From CAXBBB01 sp963841855 (GTDB taxonomy: Bacteria; Bacteroidota; Rhodothermia; Rhodothermales; BA12): DNA of 64,000 bases. Of this stretch, positions 44,920 through 52,123 are shown one piece after another. The translations under genes were made by a program, and so were the position numbers. The stretch spans positions 1,177,369 through 1,241,368 of the forward strand of contig CAWJEJ010000001.1 of assembly GCA_963841855.1 (NCBI GenBank). The letters are read 5' to 3'. The notes under the pieces were generated by a model. The model had not been told where the DNA came from. It did not search any database and was given only the letters and a program-made list of their open reading frames with translations. The first letter of the stretch is position 1. The number at the start of each line of letters is the position of its first letter.

Positions 44920-46410
44920 TCACTCGCCCGGATACGCATCGCCGTAGAGAGCGCGGGCGGCAGACTCGTAGGTATCACCCGGCGTCCAGAGGGGGCGCGC
45001 GTCGGCGTCGGCGATGAGGCGGGCGGTGTGGGCGTAGGCCTGGACGAAGCGGAGTAGATAGGCGAAGTCGAAATCCGCGTCGGCCTGATCGGCGGCGCGG
45101 TGGTAGTAGTTCGAAACGCCGGGCAGGTCGAAGGCGGTGAAGCCCGGGCTGAACGTGGGCGCGGGAATGCCCTTCGATGCCAGCGCGACGTTGTCCGAGC
45201 GGTCGAACAGGCCTTGCTCGGGACTTGGGTCGGCGAGGACGGTCAGCCCATAGCGGGCGGCGCCCTGAACGATCATCGGGTCGGCCGTGGTGCGGCCTTT
45301 GCCGATCAGCGTGACGGCCGTCGTGTCGGTGTAACCCGCGCCGTCAATGTTGAGGTTGTAGACGATCTGGCTCAGCGCGACGGGTGCATGATCGGCGAAA
45401 TAGCGGCTGCCGATCAGGCCGATCTCCTCGGCCGTGTAGGCAATCAGCAGCACCGAGCGGCGAGGTGGATTCTGGCCCAGCGCGTCGGCAGCGGCGAGCA
45501 GGGCGGTCGTACCCATTCCGTTGTCCCTAGCACCGTTGAAGATCGAGTCAGCGGGAGTGGCTCCTGCTCCGGCGCTCATTCCAGCTCCCAGATGGTCGAA
45601 GTGTGCCGTCAGAGCCACGTATTCGCCGCGCAGATCGGGATCGCTCCCCCGCACGACGGCGACAACGTTGCTGCTCGACGGCGCATCGGTCATGGTCATG
45701 CCCGGCGTGGCGAGCGAAGCCCGGGCGCCGCTTCGAAGCGCACCGACGGCCTCGCTCTCGGTGACCCACGCATGGGGAAACGTCAGGTCTTCGGCGTCCG
45801 GCAGCACCTGCGTCCGAGGTCCGGCGACGAAGCCGCGCACCCGCTCCCACGGCACGCCCGACGCGTAGATCTCGACCAGCGCGACAGCGCCCGAACGAAG
45901 TGCCAGCTCGCGCTTGGCCTCGACGGCCGCCAGCGCCGCACCGACGCCCTGACCGTCCGGCGTTCCGATCGTGGCGACGGCCACTTTCCCGGCGGCATCG
46001 GCATAGTCGGCCACCTCGAATCCAAACCCAACGAAAACCGACTCGCCCTCGAACGTGCCCGCTCTTCCAGACATCACGACCACGTCGTTCGGAGGAACAG
46101 GCTCTCCTCCGACGGACAGCACCGCATCGCCCGGCGAGCCCAAGCGGACGAACAGGATCGTTTGCAGATAGCCGCTCATTCCCGGAGCCGGGACTGCGCC
46201 CGCATCTCGAAACCGGCGGGCGATATAGGCGGCGGCGCTGTCGTTGCCCGGCGTGCCCGTCGCGCGTCCCATCAAGGCATCGGAGGCTAGATAGCGGATG
46301 TCGGCGGCCGACCGGTCCTGCGTCAACCGGTCTTCGGGCGGACCGTCCGTCTTGGGGCCGGAGCAGGCAGCGAGCGTGAGGACGACGGCGAGCAGAGAGA
46401 GGCGAGCCAT
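44920..46410 (-). CDS. M28 family aminopeptidase lipoprotein
   Basis: A 496-residue exported zinc aminopeptidase. The leader MARLSLLAVVLTLAACS ends in lipobox L-A-A-C. A PA-type insert domain (G-F-G-F-E-V-A-D-Y) precedes the catalytic part. Metal ligands are visible in order: His in T-A-H-F-D-H-L-G-A-G, Asp in G-A-R-D-N-G-M-G, the Glu pair in T-A-E-E-I-G-L, Asp in N-I-D-G-A-G and a late His in Y-Y-H-R-A-A-D. It would release N-terminal amino acids in the periplasm. ATG 46410 gives the leader; the longer frame to 46434 does not. Confidence 0.93.
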   Translation of the reverse strand: MARLSLLAVVLTLAACSGPKTDGPPEDRLTQDRSAADIRYLASDALMGRATGTPGNDSAAAYIARRFRDAGAVPAPGMSGYLQTILFVRLGSPGDAVLSVGGEPVPPNDVVVMSGRAGTFEGESVFVGFGFEVADYADAAGKVAVATIGTPDGQGVGAALAAVEAKRELALRSGAVALVEIYASGVPWERVRGFVAGPRTQVLPDAEDLTFPHAWVTESEAVGALRSGARASLATPGMTMTDAPSSSNVVAVVRGSDPDLRGEYVALTAHFDHLGAGMSAGAGATPADSIFNGARDNGMGTTALLAAADALGQNPPRRSVLLIAYTAEEIGLIGSRYFADHAPVALSQIVYNLNIDGAGYTDTTAVTLIGKGRTTADPMIVQGAARYGLTVLADPSPEQGLFDRSDNVALASKGIPAPTFSPGFTAFDLPGVSNYYHRAADQADADFDFAYLLRFVQAYAHTARLIADADARPLWTPGDTYESAARALYGDAYPGE

Positions 46411-46686
46411 GCGAGAAATAGGATGAACGATCACAAACTACACCGAACGCCCCGCTCGCGCCGGCCGGCCGCCGGTCGGGGCCAATCTGTTCGTCTGCGT
46501 CAACTCAGAGCTGCCGTCGCCGCCGCTCCTCCTTACACTCGAACGTCCAGAGCGCGCAACCGCCACGCACGGACGGCACTTCCTGAGTAGCGGGACGGCT
46601 AGACGCTCAGCGCTCCGCAAACAATGTCGTCGCCCTTGTCCAGGCGCCGCGTCAGTAGCTTCGAGCATCACGCCAAGCCTTGCCCG

Positions 46687-48318
46687 ATGCTCGCCCTTGT
46701 CCTCGTCTGCGCCGCCCTCGCCCTGATCCTCGCTGGATGGCGGCTGATCCAGCGCGGACGCTACTTCCTCCACGTCTTCCAACTCGAAGGCTACAAGACC
46801 AACGAGTACCGCGCGTGGGCTTCGAACCGCGCCGGCAGCCACGTCTGGCGCTTGTCGCACACGCTGGGCCTACTCGTGATCGTGCTGGCGGCCGCCACGC
46901 TGTGGACGCTGGGCGCATGGGTTGTGCCCATCGCGCTCTTGCTCTACGGCATCGCCTTCTTCTCGGCCAAACTCTACCGCTCGGCCCGCATCAAGAAGCC
47001 GCTGGCGTGGACCGACCGGATGAAGCGCCTGCGCATCGCCGTCGTCGCCTGGACGCTGCTGCCGATCATCGGCGGCTTGGTGCTGGGCGTGTCGACCGGG
47101 CTGGGCGCCGACGCCCGTTTCGCCGGATGGATCTGGATTTTGGGCGGACTGTGGGTAGCCGACCTGGGCGCTCCGTTTTGGACGCTGCTGGGCGGCTACG
47201 TAACCAAGCCCGTCGAGAACAGCGTCCAGGAAGGTTTCAAGCGCCAGGCCCGCGCGACGCTTGGGGCTCGGCCCGACCTGCACGTGCTCGGCATTACGGG
47301 CAGCTATGGCAAGACGAGCGTCAAGTTCATCATCGCCGAGTTCCTCAAGCAGAAGTACAACGTGCTCGCCACGCCCAGCAGCTACAACACGCCGATGGGC
47401 ATCTGCCTCGTCATCAACACCAAACTCAAGCCTGAACATCAGGTGCTGATCTTGGAGATGGGCATGCGCTACCCCGGCGACATCGAAGAACTGTGCGAGA
47501 TCGCCCAGCCGCACAAAGTCGTACTCACGAGCATCGGCATGGCGCACCTCGAGACGATGGGGTCGATCGAAGCCATCGCCCACGAGAAAGCGCAGATCTT
47601 GGAGCACATGAAGCCGGGCGGCGACGCAATCCTCAACGGCGACGACAAACGCGTTCGCGTCCTCTCGGGCGTGAGCGGGAAGCAGTGGCGCGTGTCGCTC
47701 GAAGACGAGAGCGCCGAGATTTATGGCTCCAACGTCAGCTACGGCAAAGAAGGCGTGCGGCTGACTGTCCGCGACGACACCGGTGAGACGGCAGAGATCA
47801 AGGCTAAGCTGCTTGGGCAGCACAACGTAATCAACCTGCTGATCGGAGTCGCCGTGGCACGCAGCTATGGACTGCGCTTGCGTCAAATCGCCGCTGCCGC
47901 AAGCCGCATCGAGCCGACCGATCACCGCCTGGCGTTGCGCGAAGAAGCCGGACTGACCGTCATCGACGACGCGTTCAACTCCAACCCCGTCGGCGCGCGC
48001 AACGCCGTCGAGATCCTGGGCCAGATGGACGGCAAACGCGTCATCGTCACGCCCGGCATGGTCGAGTTGGGAGACCGGCAGTACGACGAAAACAAAATCT
48101 TCGGCACCCACATCGCCCGGCACGCCGATCTCGCGATCCTCGTCGGCCAGGAGCAGACGCGCCCGATCCAGGACGGCCTCCGCGAAGCAGGCTACCCCGA
48201 CGACCAGATCGCCGTCGTCAACACTTTGTTCGAAGCCCGAGACGTCGTCCGCGCCCGCACCAAGCCCGGCGACACCGTCCTCTACGAAAACGACCTACCG
48301 GATCAGTACAATGGATAG
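46687..48318 (+). CDS. Membrane-anchored Mur ligase family protein (MurF-like)
   Basis: A 543-residue protein. Residues 1 to about 175 hold four to five membrane helices (L-A-L-V-L-V-C-A-A-L-A-L-I-L-A-G-W and W-V-V-P-I-A-L-L-L-Y-G-I-A among them). A complete Mur ligase core follows: P-loop G-I-T-G-S-Y-G-K-T-S (202-211), E-M-G-M-R-Y-P-G-D-I-E-E, the N-I-x/N-G-D-D-K and D-D-A-F-N-S-N-P motifs near the MurF ligase C-terminal domain. The usual uridine-binding N-terminal domain is replaced by the membrane region. MurF adds D-Ala-D-Ala to the UDP-MurNAc tripeptide. Whether this one does so, or acts on a lipid-linked substrate, is unknown. Start 46687 gives the helix-first protein. Confidence 0.85.
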   Translation: MLALVLVCAALALILAGWRLIQRGRYFLHVFQLEGYKTNEYRAWASNRAGSHVWRLSHTLGLLVIVLAAATLWTLGAWVVPIALLLYGIAFFSAKLYRSARIKKPLAWTDRMKRLRIAVVAWTLLPIIGGLVLGVSTGLGADARFAGWIWILGGLWVADLGAPFWTLLGGYVTKPVENSVQEGFKRQARATLGARPDLHVLGITGSYGKTSVKFIIAEFLKQKYNVLATPSSYNTPMGICLVINTKLKPEHQVLILEMGMRYPGDIEELCEIAQPHKVVLTSIGMAHLETMGSIEAIAHEKAQILEHMKPGGDAILNGDDKRVRVLSGVSGKQWRVSLEDESAEIYGSNVSYGKEGVRLTVRDDTGETAEIKAKLLGQHNVINLLIGVAVARSYGLRLRQIAAAASRIEPTDHRLALREEAGLTVIDDAFNSNPVGARNAVEILGQMDGKRVIVTPGMVELGDRQYDENKIFGTHIARHADLAILVGQEQTRPIQDGLREAGYPDDQIAVVNTLFEARDVVRARTKPGDTVLYENDLPDQYNG

Positions 48319-48346
48319 TGTATATTGGCGCTAACTTGCTTTTGCC

Positions 48347-49144
48347 ATGCGTCTTTTTGTTCTATTTCTTCTCACCGCACCGTTTCTCACCGGCTGCGAC
48401 CCCTGCGCGACTTTCGGGATGGGTGGTTACAACGACCAAGATGTCGTGCTGACACAACCTCTACCTGACACAGGCGCTAGTGTAGGCGAATCGTTTTCTG
48501 TCGACTTTTCGAGGTACTGGCGATACGAAGCAGGTGACGAATGCACTGCACCATATAAATCGACGCCTCCCATAATGTGGGCGGAATCGTCGTCGAGTGA
48601 TGTGGAGCTTCGATTCGAGAGTCATACGCTAGTCGCGACCCCACTTCGCGAAGTAGAGAACGTAGAGATACGGGTCTTCGGGAGAGAGGAAGGATACTCG
48701 ACCAGTCCTTACCCCAACTATTCTCGGTCGCCCAGCCCAGCGTCGTTCCGCCTGAGCACCGGGAAAGAACTATCGCCCGACTATGCTCCAAGCCCTACCA
48801 AGATCTCGGGCAGGCGGGTACTACGAGTGCTTCACTCACCATCTGTATTTACGGGCGGCGATACACTCACGCTGCACGCGGATGTGATCGACACAGCGAC
48901 AGGTGAACCACCTCGACGATATGGCTTTTCTCCCTTGCAGTTGGTTTGGGGTGTGGATGACTCAAAAGTGTACTGGCGGGAAGGGGGACACAGCGGGCCT
49001 TTGGGATACCTGCCCGGCTTCTCAGTGGCGCCGGATTCTATTCGCGTATTGGTGCGAGAAGACACCGATGAGGTGATGGGGGTCGTTCATGCGGACACTT
49101 ATCTGGGCAGTGAGGCATTAGCCTTTCACATCGTCTCGGAGTAG
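48347..49144 (+). CDS. Predicted lipoprotein of unusual composition
   Basis: A 265-residue lipoprotein (leader MRLFVLFLLTAPFLTGCDPC, lipobox L-T-G-C). The body is Ser/Tyr/Pro-rich with S-Y-S-T-S-P-Y-P-N-Y-S-R-S-P-S-P-like stretches and many acidic residues. It has no recognised domain. Its codons use noticeably more A and T than any neighbour, and it sits alone between the Mur ligase and the convergent pyrB, so recent acquisition is plausible. Confidence 0.65.
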   Translation: MRLFVLFLLTAPFLTGCDPCATFGMGGYNDQDVVLTQPLPDTGASVGESFSVDFSRYWRYEAGDECTAPYKSTPPIMWAESSSSDVELRFESHTLVATPLREVENVEIRVFGREEGYSTSPYPNYSRSPSPASFRLSTGKELSPDYAPSPTKISGRRVLRVLHSPSVFTGGDTLTLHADVIDTATGEPPRRYGFSPLQLVWGVDDSKVYWREGGHSGPLGYLPGFSVAPDSIRVLVREDTDEVMGVVHADTYLGSEALAFHIVSE

Positions 49145-49161
49145 TCCAGGCTCCCGTTAAG

Positions 49162-50109
49162 CTACGCTCCCACAGGCGCCAGTCGCCCGGCGAGGAGGTA
49201 GAGGACGGCCATGCGCACGGCGACCCCGTTGGTGACCTGGTCGAGGATGACGGCGTTGGGGCTGTCGGCGACTTCGCTGCTCAGTTCGACGCCCCGGTTG
49301 ATCGGTCCGGGGTGCAGGATGCGTAGGTCGGGATAGCGGTCCAGGTGGTGGGGGCGCAGGCCGAACTGCTGGTGGTACTCGCGCAGGCTGGGGAAAAGGC
49401 CGGCGCTCTGGCGTTCGAGTTGCAAGCGCAGCGCCATCGCCACGTCGCAGCCGTCGAGCGCTTCGTCCAGGCGGTGCGTGACCCGGACGCCCATCTCCTC
49501 GACGCCGCGCGGCAGCATCGTCGGCGGGCCGCAGAGCGTCACGTTGGCGCCCAAGGCGTTGAGGCCGTAGATGTTCGAGCGGGCGACGCGGCTGTGGGTG
49601 ATGTCGCCGATGATCGACACGTTGAGGCCTTCGAAGCCGCTGGTCACGCCCGACATCGTGAGCAGGTCGAGCAGCGCCTGAGTCGGATGCTCGTGCGCAC
49701 CGTCGCCCGCGTTGATTACGACTGCATCGATGCAGCGCGTGAGGTAGTGAGCCGCTCCGGGCGAGGCGTGGCGGATTACAGCCACGTCGGTCTTCATCGC
49801 TTCCAAGTTGCGCGCCGTGTCTTTGAGCGTCTCGCCTTTGCTGACACTGCTGCCCGACGCGCTGAAGTTGACGACATCAGCCGAGAGGCGCTTTTCGGCC
49901 AGTTCGAACGAGATGCGCGTCCTCGTGCTGCTCTCGAAAAACAGGTTGACGACGGTCACGCCGCGGAGCGTCGGCACCTTCTTGATCGGCCGCTCCAAGA
50001 CGGCTCGAAACTCGCGCGCCGTGTTCAAGATGAGCCGGATCTCGTCGGCGCCGTAATCGGCCAGCCCCAACAGGTGACGGTGGCGCAGCTGGGTGATCGG
50101 CTCGCTCAT
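49162..50109 (-). CDS. pyrB: Aspartate carbamoyltransferase catalytic subunit
   Basis: A 315-residue enzyme condensing carbamoyl phosphate with aspartate in pyrimidine synthesis. The carbamoyl-phosphate motif F-E-S-S-T-R-T-R-I-S-F-E is complete, with S-G-S-S-V-S-K-G-E-T-L-K-D-T (80s loop) and later I-L-H-P-G-P-I-N-R-G-V-E near the aspartate site. It overlaps pyrR by four bases upstream (50106-50109), so the two are co-translated. A pyrI regulatory subunit is not seen. Confidence 0.97.
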   Translation of the reverse strand: MSEPITQLRHRHLLGLADYGADEIRLILNTAREFRAVLERPIKKVPTLRGVTVVNLFFESSTRTRISFELAEKRLSADVVNFSASGSSVSKGETLKDTARNLEAMKTDVAVIRHASPGAAHYLTRCIDAVVINAGDGAHEHPTQALLDLLTMSGVTSGFEGLNVSIIGDITHSRVARSNIYGLNALGANVTLCGPPTMLPRGVEEMGVRVTHRLDEALDGCDVAMALRLQLERQSAGLFPSLREYHQQFGLRPHHLDRYPDLRILHPGPINRGVELSSEVADSPNAVILDQVTNGVAVRMAVLYLLAGRLAPVGA

Positions 50110-50681
50110 TGCTCCTCGGACACTACGTCGACGAGCCACACGCCCTCTCGGTCGTCGATGTCGGACAGGCGGACGCGGACTTCTTGGCCGGGCAGCGTCG
50201 GTACTTGAAGTCCCACAAAGTCCGGCGAGACGGGCAACTCGCGCAGGCCCCTATCGACGACGCACAGGAAGCGGACGCTGGCCGGGCGCCCCATGTCGAG
50301 CAGCGCGTCCAGAGCGGCGCGCGCGCTGCGGCCGGTGTAGAGCACGTCATCGCACAAGACCAGGTGGCGACCGGTGATGTCGAACGGAACGTCGGTGCGG
50401 CGAACCGTCAGCGGGCGTGCGCGCATCCGTACGTCGTCGCGGTACATCGTCGTGTCGAGGATGCCGACCGGTACGTCGATGCCCTCGAGCACCTTGACGC
50501 GCGCTGCGATGCGCTGAGCGATCGGCACGCCGCGCACCTGCAAGCCGACCAATGCCAGGGGCGGATGGGATGCGTCGTCCGGCCTTGCAGCGATCACCTC
50601 GGCAATCTGCCGCGCCATGCGGTCGAGCGTGCGGGCCAGATCGGCCTCGGTCATCAGGTGCGCCGTAACGCGGTCGGCCAT
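50106..50681 (-). CDS. pyrR: PyrR bifunctional regulator / uracil phosphoribosyltransferase
   Basis: A 191-residue type I phosphoribosyltransferase fold with the PRPP loop L-V-L-C-D-D-V-L-Y-T-G-R-S-A-R-A and the PyrR-typical P-V-G-I-L-D-T-T-M-Y-R-D-D segment. In other bacteria it binds pyr leader RNA, sensing UMP. Here the leader (50682-50739) shows no clear anti-terminator sequence. A TAGTTTG box resembling the Bacteroidota minus-7 element lies 24 bases before the start (minus strand 50705-50711). It precedes and overlaps pyrB. Confidence 0.93.
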   Translation of the reverse strand: MADRVTAHLMTEADLARTLDRMARQIAEVIAARPDDASHPPLALVGLQVRGVPIAQRIAARVKVLEGIDVPVGILDTTMYRDDVRMRARPLTVRRTDVPFDITGRHLVLCDDVLYTGRSARAALDALLDMGRPASVRFLCVVDRGLRELPVSPDFVGLQVPTLPGQEVRVRLSDIDDREGVWLVDVVSEEQ

Positions 50682-50739
50682 CGGTGCGTGCGTGGGTGAG
50701 ACGGCAAACTACGGTGACACGCCCTGATACCGGGCGATG

Positions 50740-50982
50740 TCAAGCTGCTGACTCGGCACCCTTGGTCCTGCGCCACACAACGGCGTTGATGTAGACCAGA
50801 GACGTGACGATCAGCACCAGAGGCAGGCCGTCCCAGCCGAGCAGTTCTTGGTCTTTGTCGATCATCAGAAACGTCATTGACAGCACCACCAGCGTCGCAC
50901 TGAGCACCTGCATCCGAGCGCGGAACGCCTGCTGCTTCGCCGCATGAACACGGCCGACTTCCGTTCTCATCAGCTTATCCAT
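50740..50982 (-). CDS. Small two-helix membrane protein, unknown
   Basis: An 80-residue protein: a basic amphipathic start (M-R-T-E-V-G-R-V-H-A-A-K-Q-Q), then two membrane helices around V-L-S-A-T-L-V-V-L-S-M-T-F-L and P-L-V-L-I-V-T-S-L-V-Y. It overlaps the gene upstream by eight bases (50975-50982), so the two are probably translated as a pair. No family recognised. Its stop lies 58 bp before pyrR. Confidence 0.6.
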   Translation of the reverse strand: MDKLMRTEVGRVHAAKQQAFRARMQVLSATLVVLSMTFLMIDKDQELLGWDGLPLVLIVTSLVYINAVVWRRTKGAESAA

Positions 50983-51196
50983 CGTGCTCTTCCCGGCTCT
51001 TCTCCCACAGCATGCGCATCACCAGCCCAGCCGCAACCGCCAGCGACACGCCGCCCACCAGCGAGAACACGCCGCTCTGCCACGCGGCGACGCACATCGC
51101 AAGAATCAGCAGCGCTCCAGAAGTCCGCCGAGCCTTAGGCGTCTGCTGTATGCGTTCTGGGGGTGCAGTCTTCAGGAGATAGTCGTCGTTGGGCAT
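50975..51196 (-). CDS. Small membrane protein paired with the gene at 50740
   Basis: A 73-residue protein with a polar 25-residue head, then one or two hydrophobic stretches (L-L-I-L-A-M-C-V-A-A-W-Q-S and L-A-V-A-A-G-L-V-M-R). The end overlaps the start of the 50740 gene, and apaG lies just 5 bp upstream, so apaG and the two small genes may form one operon. Function unknown. Confidence 0.55.
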   Translation of the reverse strand: MPNDDYLLKTAPPERIQQTPKARRTSGALLILAMCVAAWQSGVFSLVGGVSLAVAAGLVMRMLWEKSREEHDG

Positions 51197-51201
51197 AGCG
51201 G

Positions 51202-51585
51202 TCAGTTGGCGGCGGCTTTGAGGTGAAACAGCGGGATCGCGACGCTGAACCGGGCGCCGTTGGCGTACTCCATCAGGTACGTGCCGCGCATCGTGCCTTC
51301 GGGCGCTCGGAGGATGACGTAGCTGTCGTACTCATGCACCTCGCCCGGCGCCAGGATCGGCTGCTGACCGATCACGCCCTCGCCTTCGACCTCCTGCATC
51401 TTGCCGTCGCGGTCGCGGATGTGCCAGTGGCGGCGCGTGAGTTGCACCTCGTCCGTCCCGTTGTTCTCGATGCGCACCTGGTAGGCGAAGACGAACTTGC
51501 GCGCCATCCAATCCGACTGCGCGTCGAGGTAAATCGGGCGGACAGTGACGGCGATGTGCTGCGTGGTGGCGGTGTAGGGAATCAT
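51202..51585 (-). CDS. apaG: ApaG (DUF525) domain protein
   Basis: A 127-residue protein that forms an immunoglobulin-like fold. The family blocks Y-Q-V-R-I-E-N-N-G-T-D-E-V-Q-L-T-R-R-H-W and G-V-I-G-Q-Q-P-I-L-A-P-G-E and G-T-M-R-G-T-Y are all in place. ApaG is linked to cobalt/magnesium resistance and Ap4A metabolism in enterobacteria, without a clear catalytic role. Translation from the ATG at 51585 gives the normal length. Confidence 0.93.
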   Translation of the reverse strand: MIPYTATTQHIAVTVRPIYLDAQSDWMARKFVFAYQVRIENNGTDEVQLTRRHWHIRDRDGKMQEVEGEGVIGQQPILAPGEVHEYDSYVILRAPEGTMRGTYLMEYANGARFSVAIPLFHLKAAAN

Positions 51586-51948
51586 GGGCGTGCGGCTGCC
51601 GGATGCTCAACACACGGAGGCCGAGGGGGTTGCCGGTTACCCACATCACGCGTGCAGCACCAAATCCGAATCACCGTTAGAAAATCGGCCTGATCTCGGT
51701 CCGGCGATAAAGACATGGAGCGGAGGAGGCGTCAAAAAATCGTCTTGTTTGAGCGCAGCGAGTTTGGACGATTTTAGCCGACGCAGCGCAGTGTCCGCCG
51801 GAGCGAGTCCAGCCTTGAATTTTGCTTCGGCGCCTGCCCTGAGCGTAGCCGAAGGGGATCAAGCCAAAGAAGGCACCGCGCAGCGGAAAGCAGATCGGTA
51901 CTGACTGTGTTGAAAACCGCCGTCAGATTGTAGCGCATGGACAAGCGT
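51586..51948. repeat. Mosaic of short dispersed intergenic repeats
   Basis: About 360 bp without a gene. It holds a 9-bp perfect inverted repeat (AAAATCGTC at 51736-51744, GACGATTTT at 51767-51775) and stretches such as CCTGAGCGTAGCCGAAGGGG that are typical of bacterial intergenic repeats. A translation of part of it (61 residues on the minus strand) is a by-product of these repeats, not a gene. It joins at 51949 an arm of the palindromic repeat also found at 59070. Confidence 0.6.
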
Positions 51949-51986
51949 CGGAGATCGCCGCGTCGCTGCGCTCCTCGCGATGACAG
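51949..51986. repeat. Single arm of the TCATCGCGAG-type palindromic repeat
   Basis: This arm (CGGAGATCGCCGCG at the left, GCGATGACA at the right) is nearly identical to the right arm of the full palindrome at 59070-59159, differing by small insertions. It ends inside the longest possible korA reading frame, whose ATG at 51980 is the ATG of the repeat's own GCGATGACA. This argues that the 51980 codon is not the natural korA start. Confidence 0.8.
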
Positions 51987-52123
51987 GGATCAGGCGCTCA
52001 GATATTCCCGATGGAAGCACTGTTGCGCGAAGACTTCTGCCAAATCCACCTGCCCTTCGCACGCCCGGCGAACAGCGCCCCCCACCCGCCGTTGGCACCA
52101 CGTCCACCCTACCCGCCCAACCT

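Noticed and set aside
50682..50739. PyrR-controlled attenuator in the pyrR leader
   Set aside because: The gap is short and shows no PyrR-binding loop or terminator/anti-terminator pair, only a weak GCCC/GGGC repeat.
51677..51862. A 61-residue open frame on the minus strand
   Set aside because: It lies wholly in intergenic repeats and its sequence is a by-product of them; no domain or leader.
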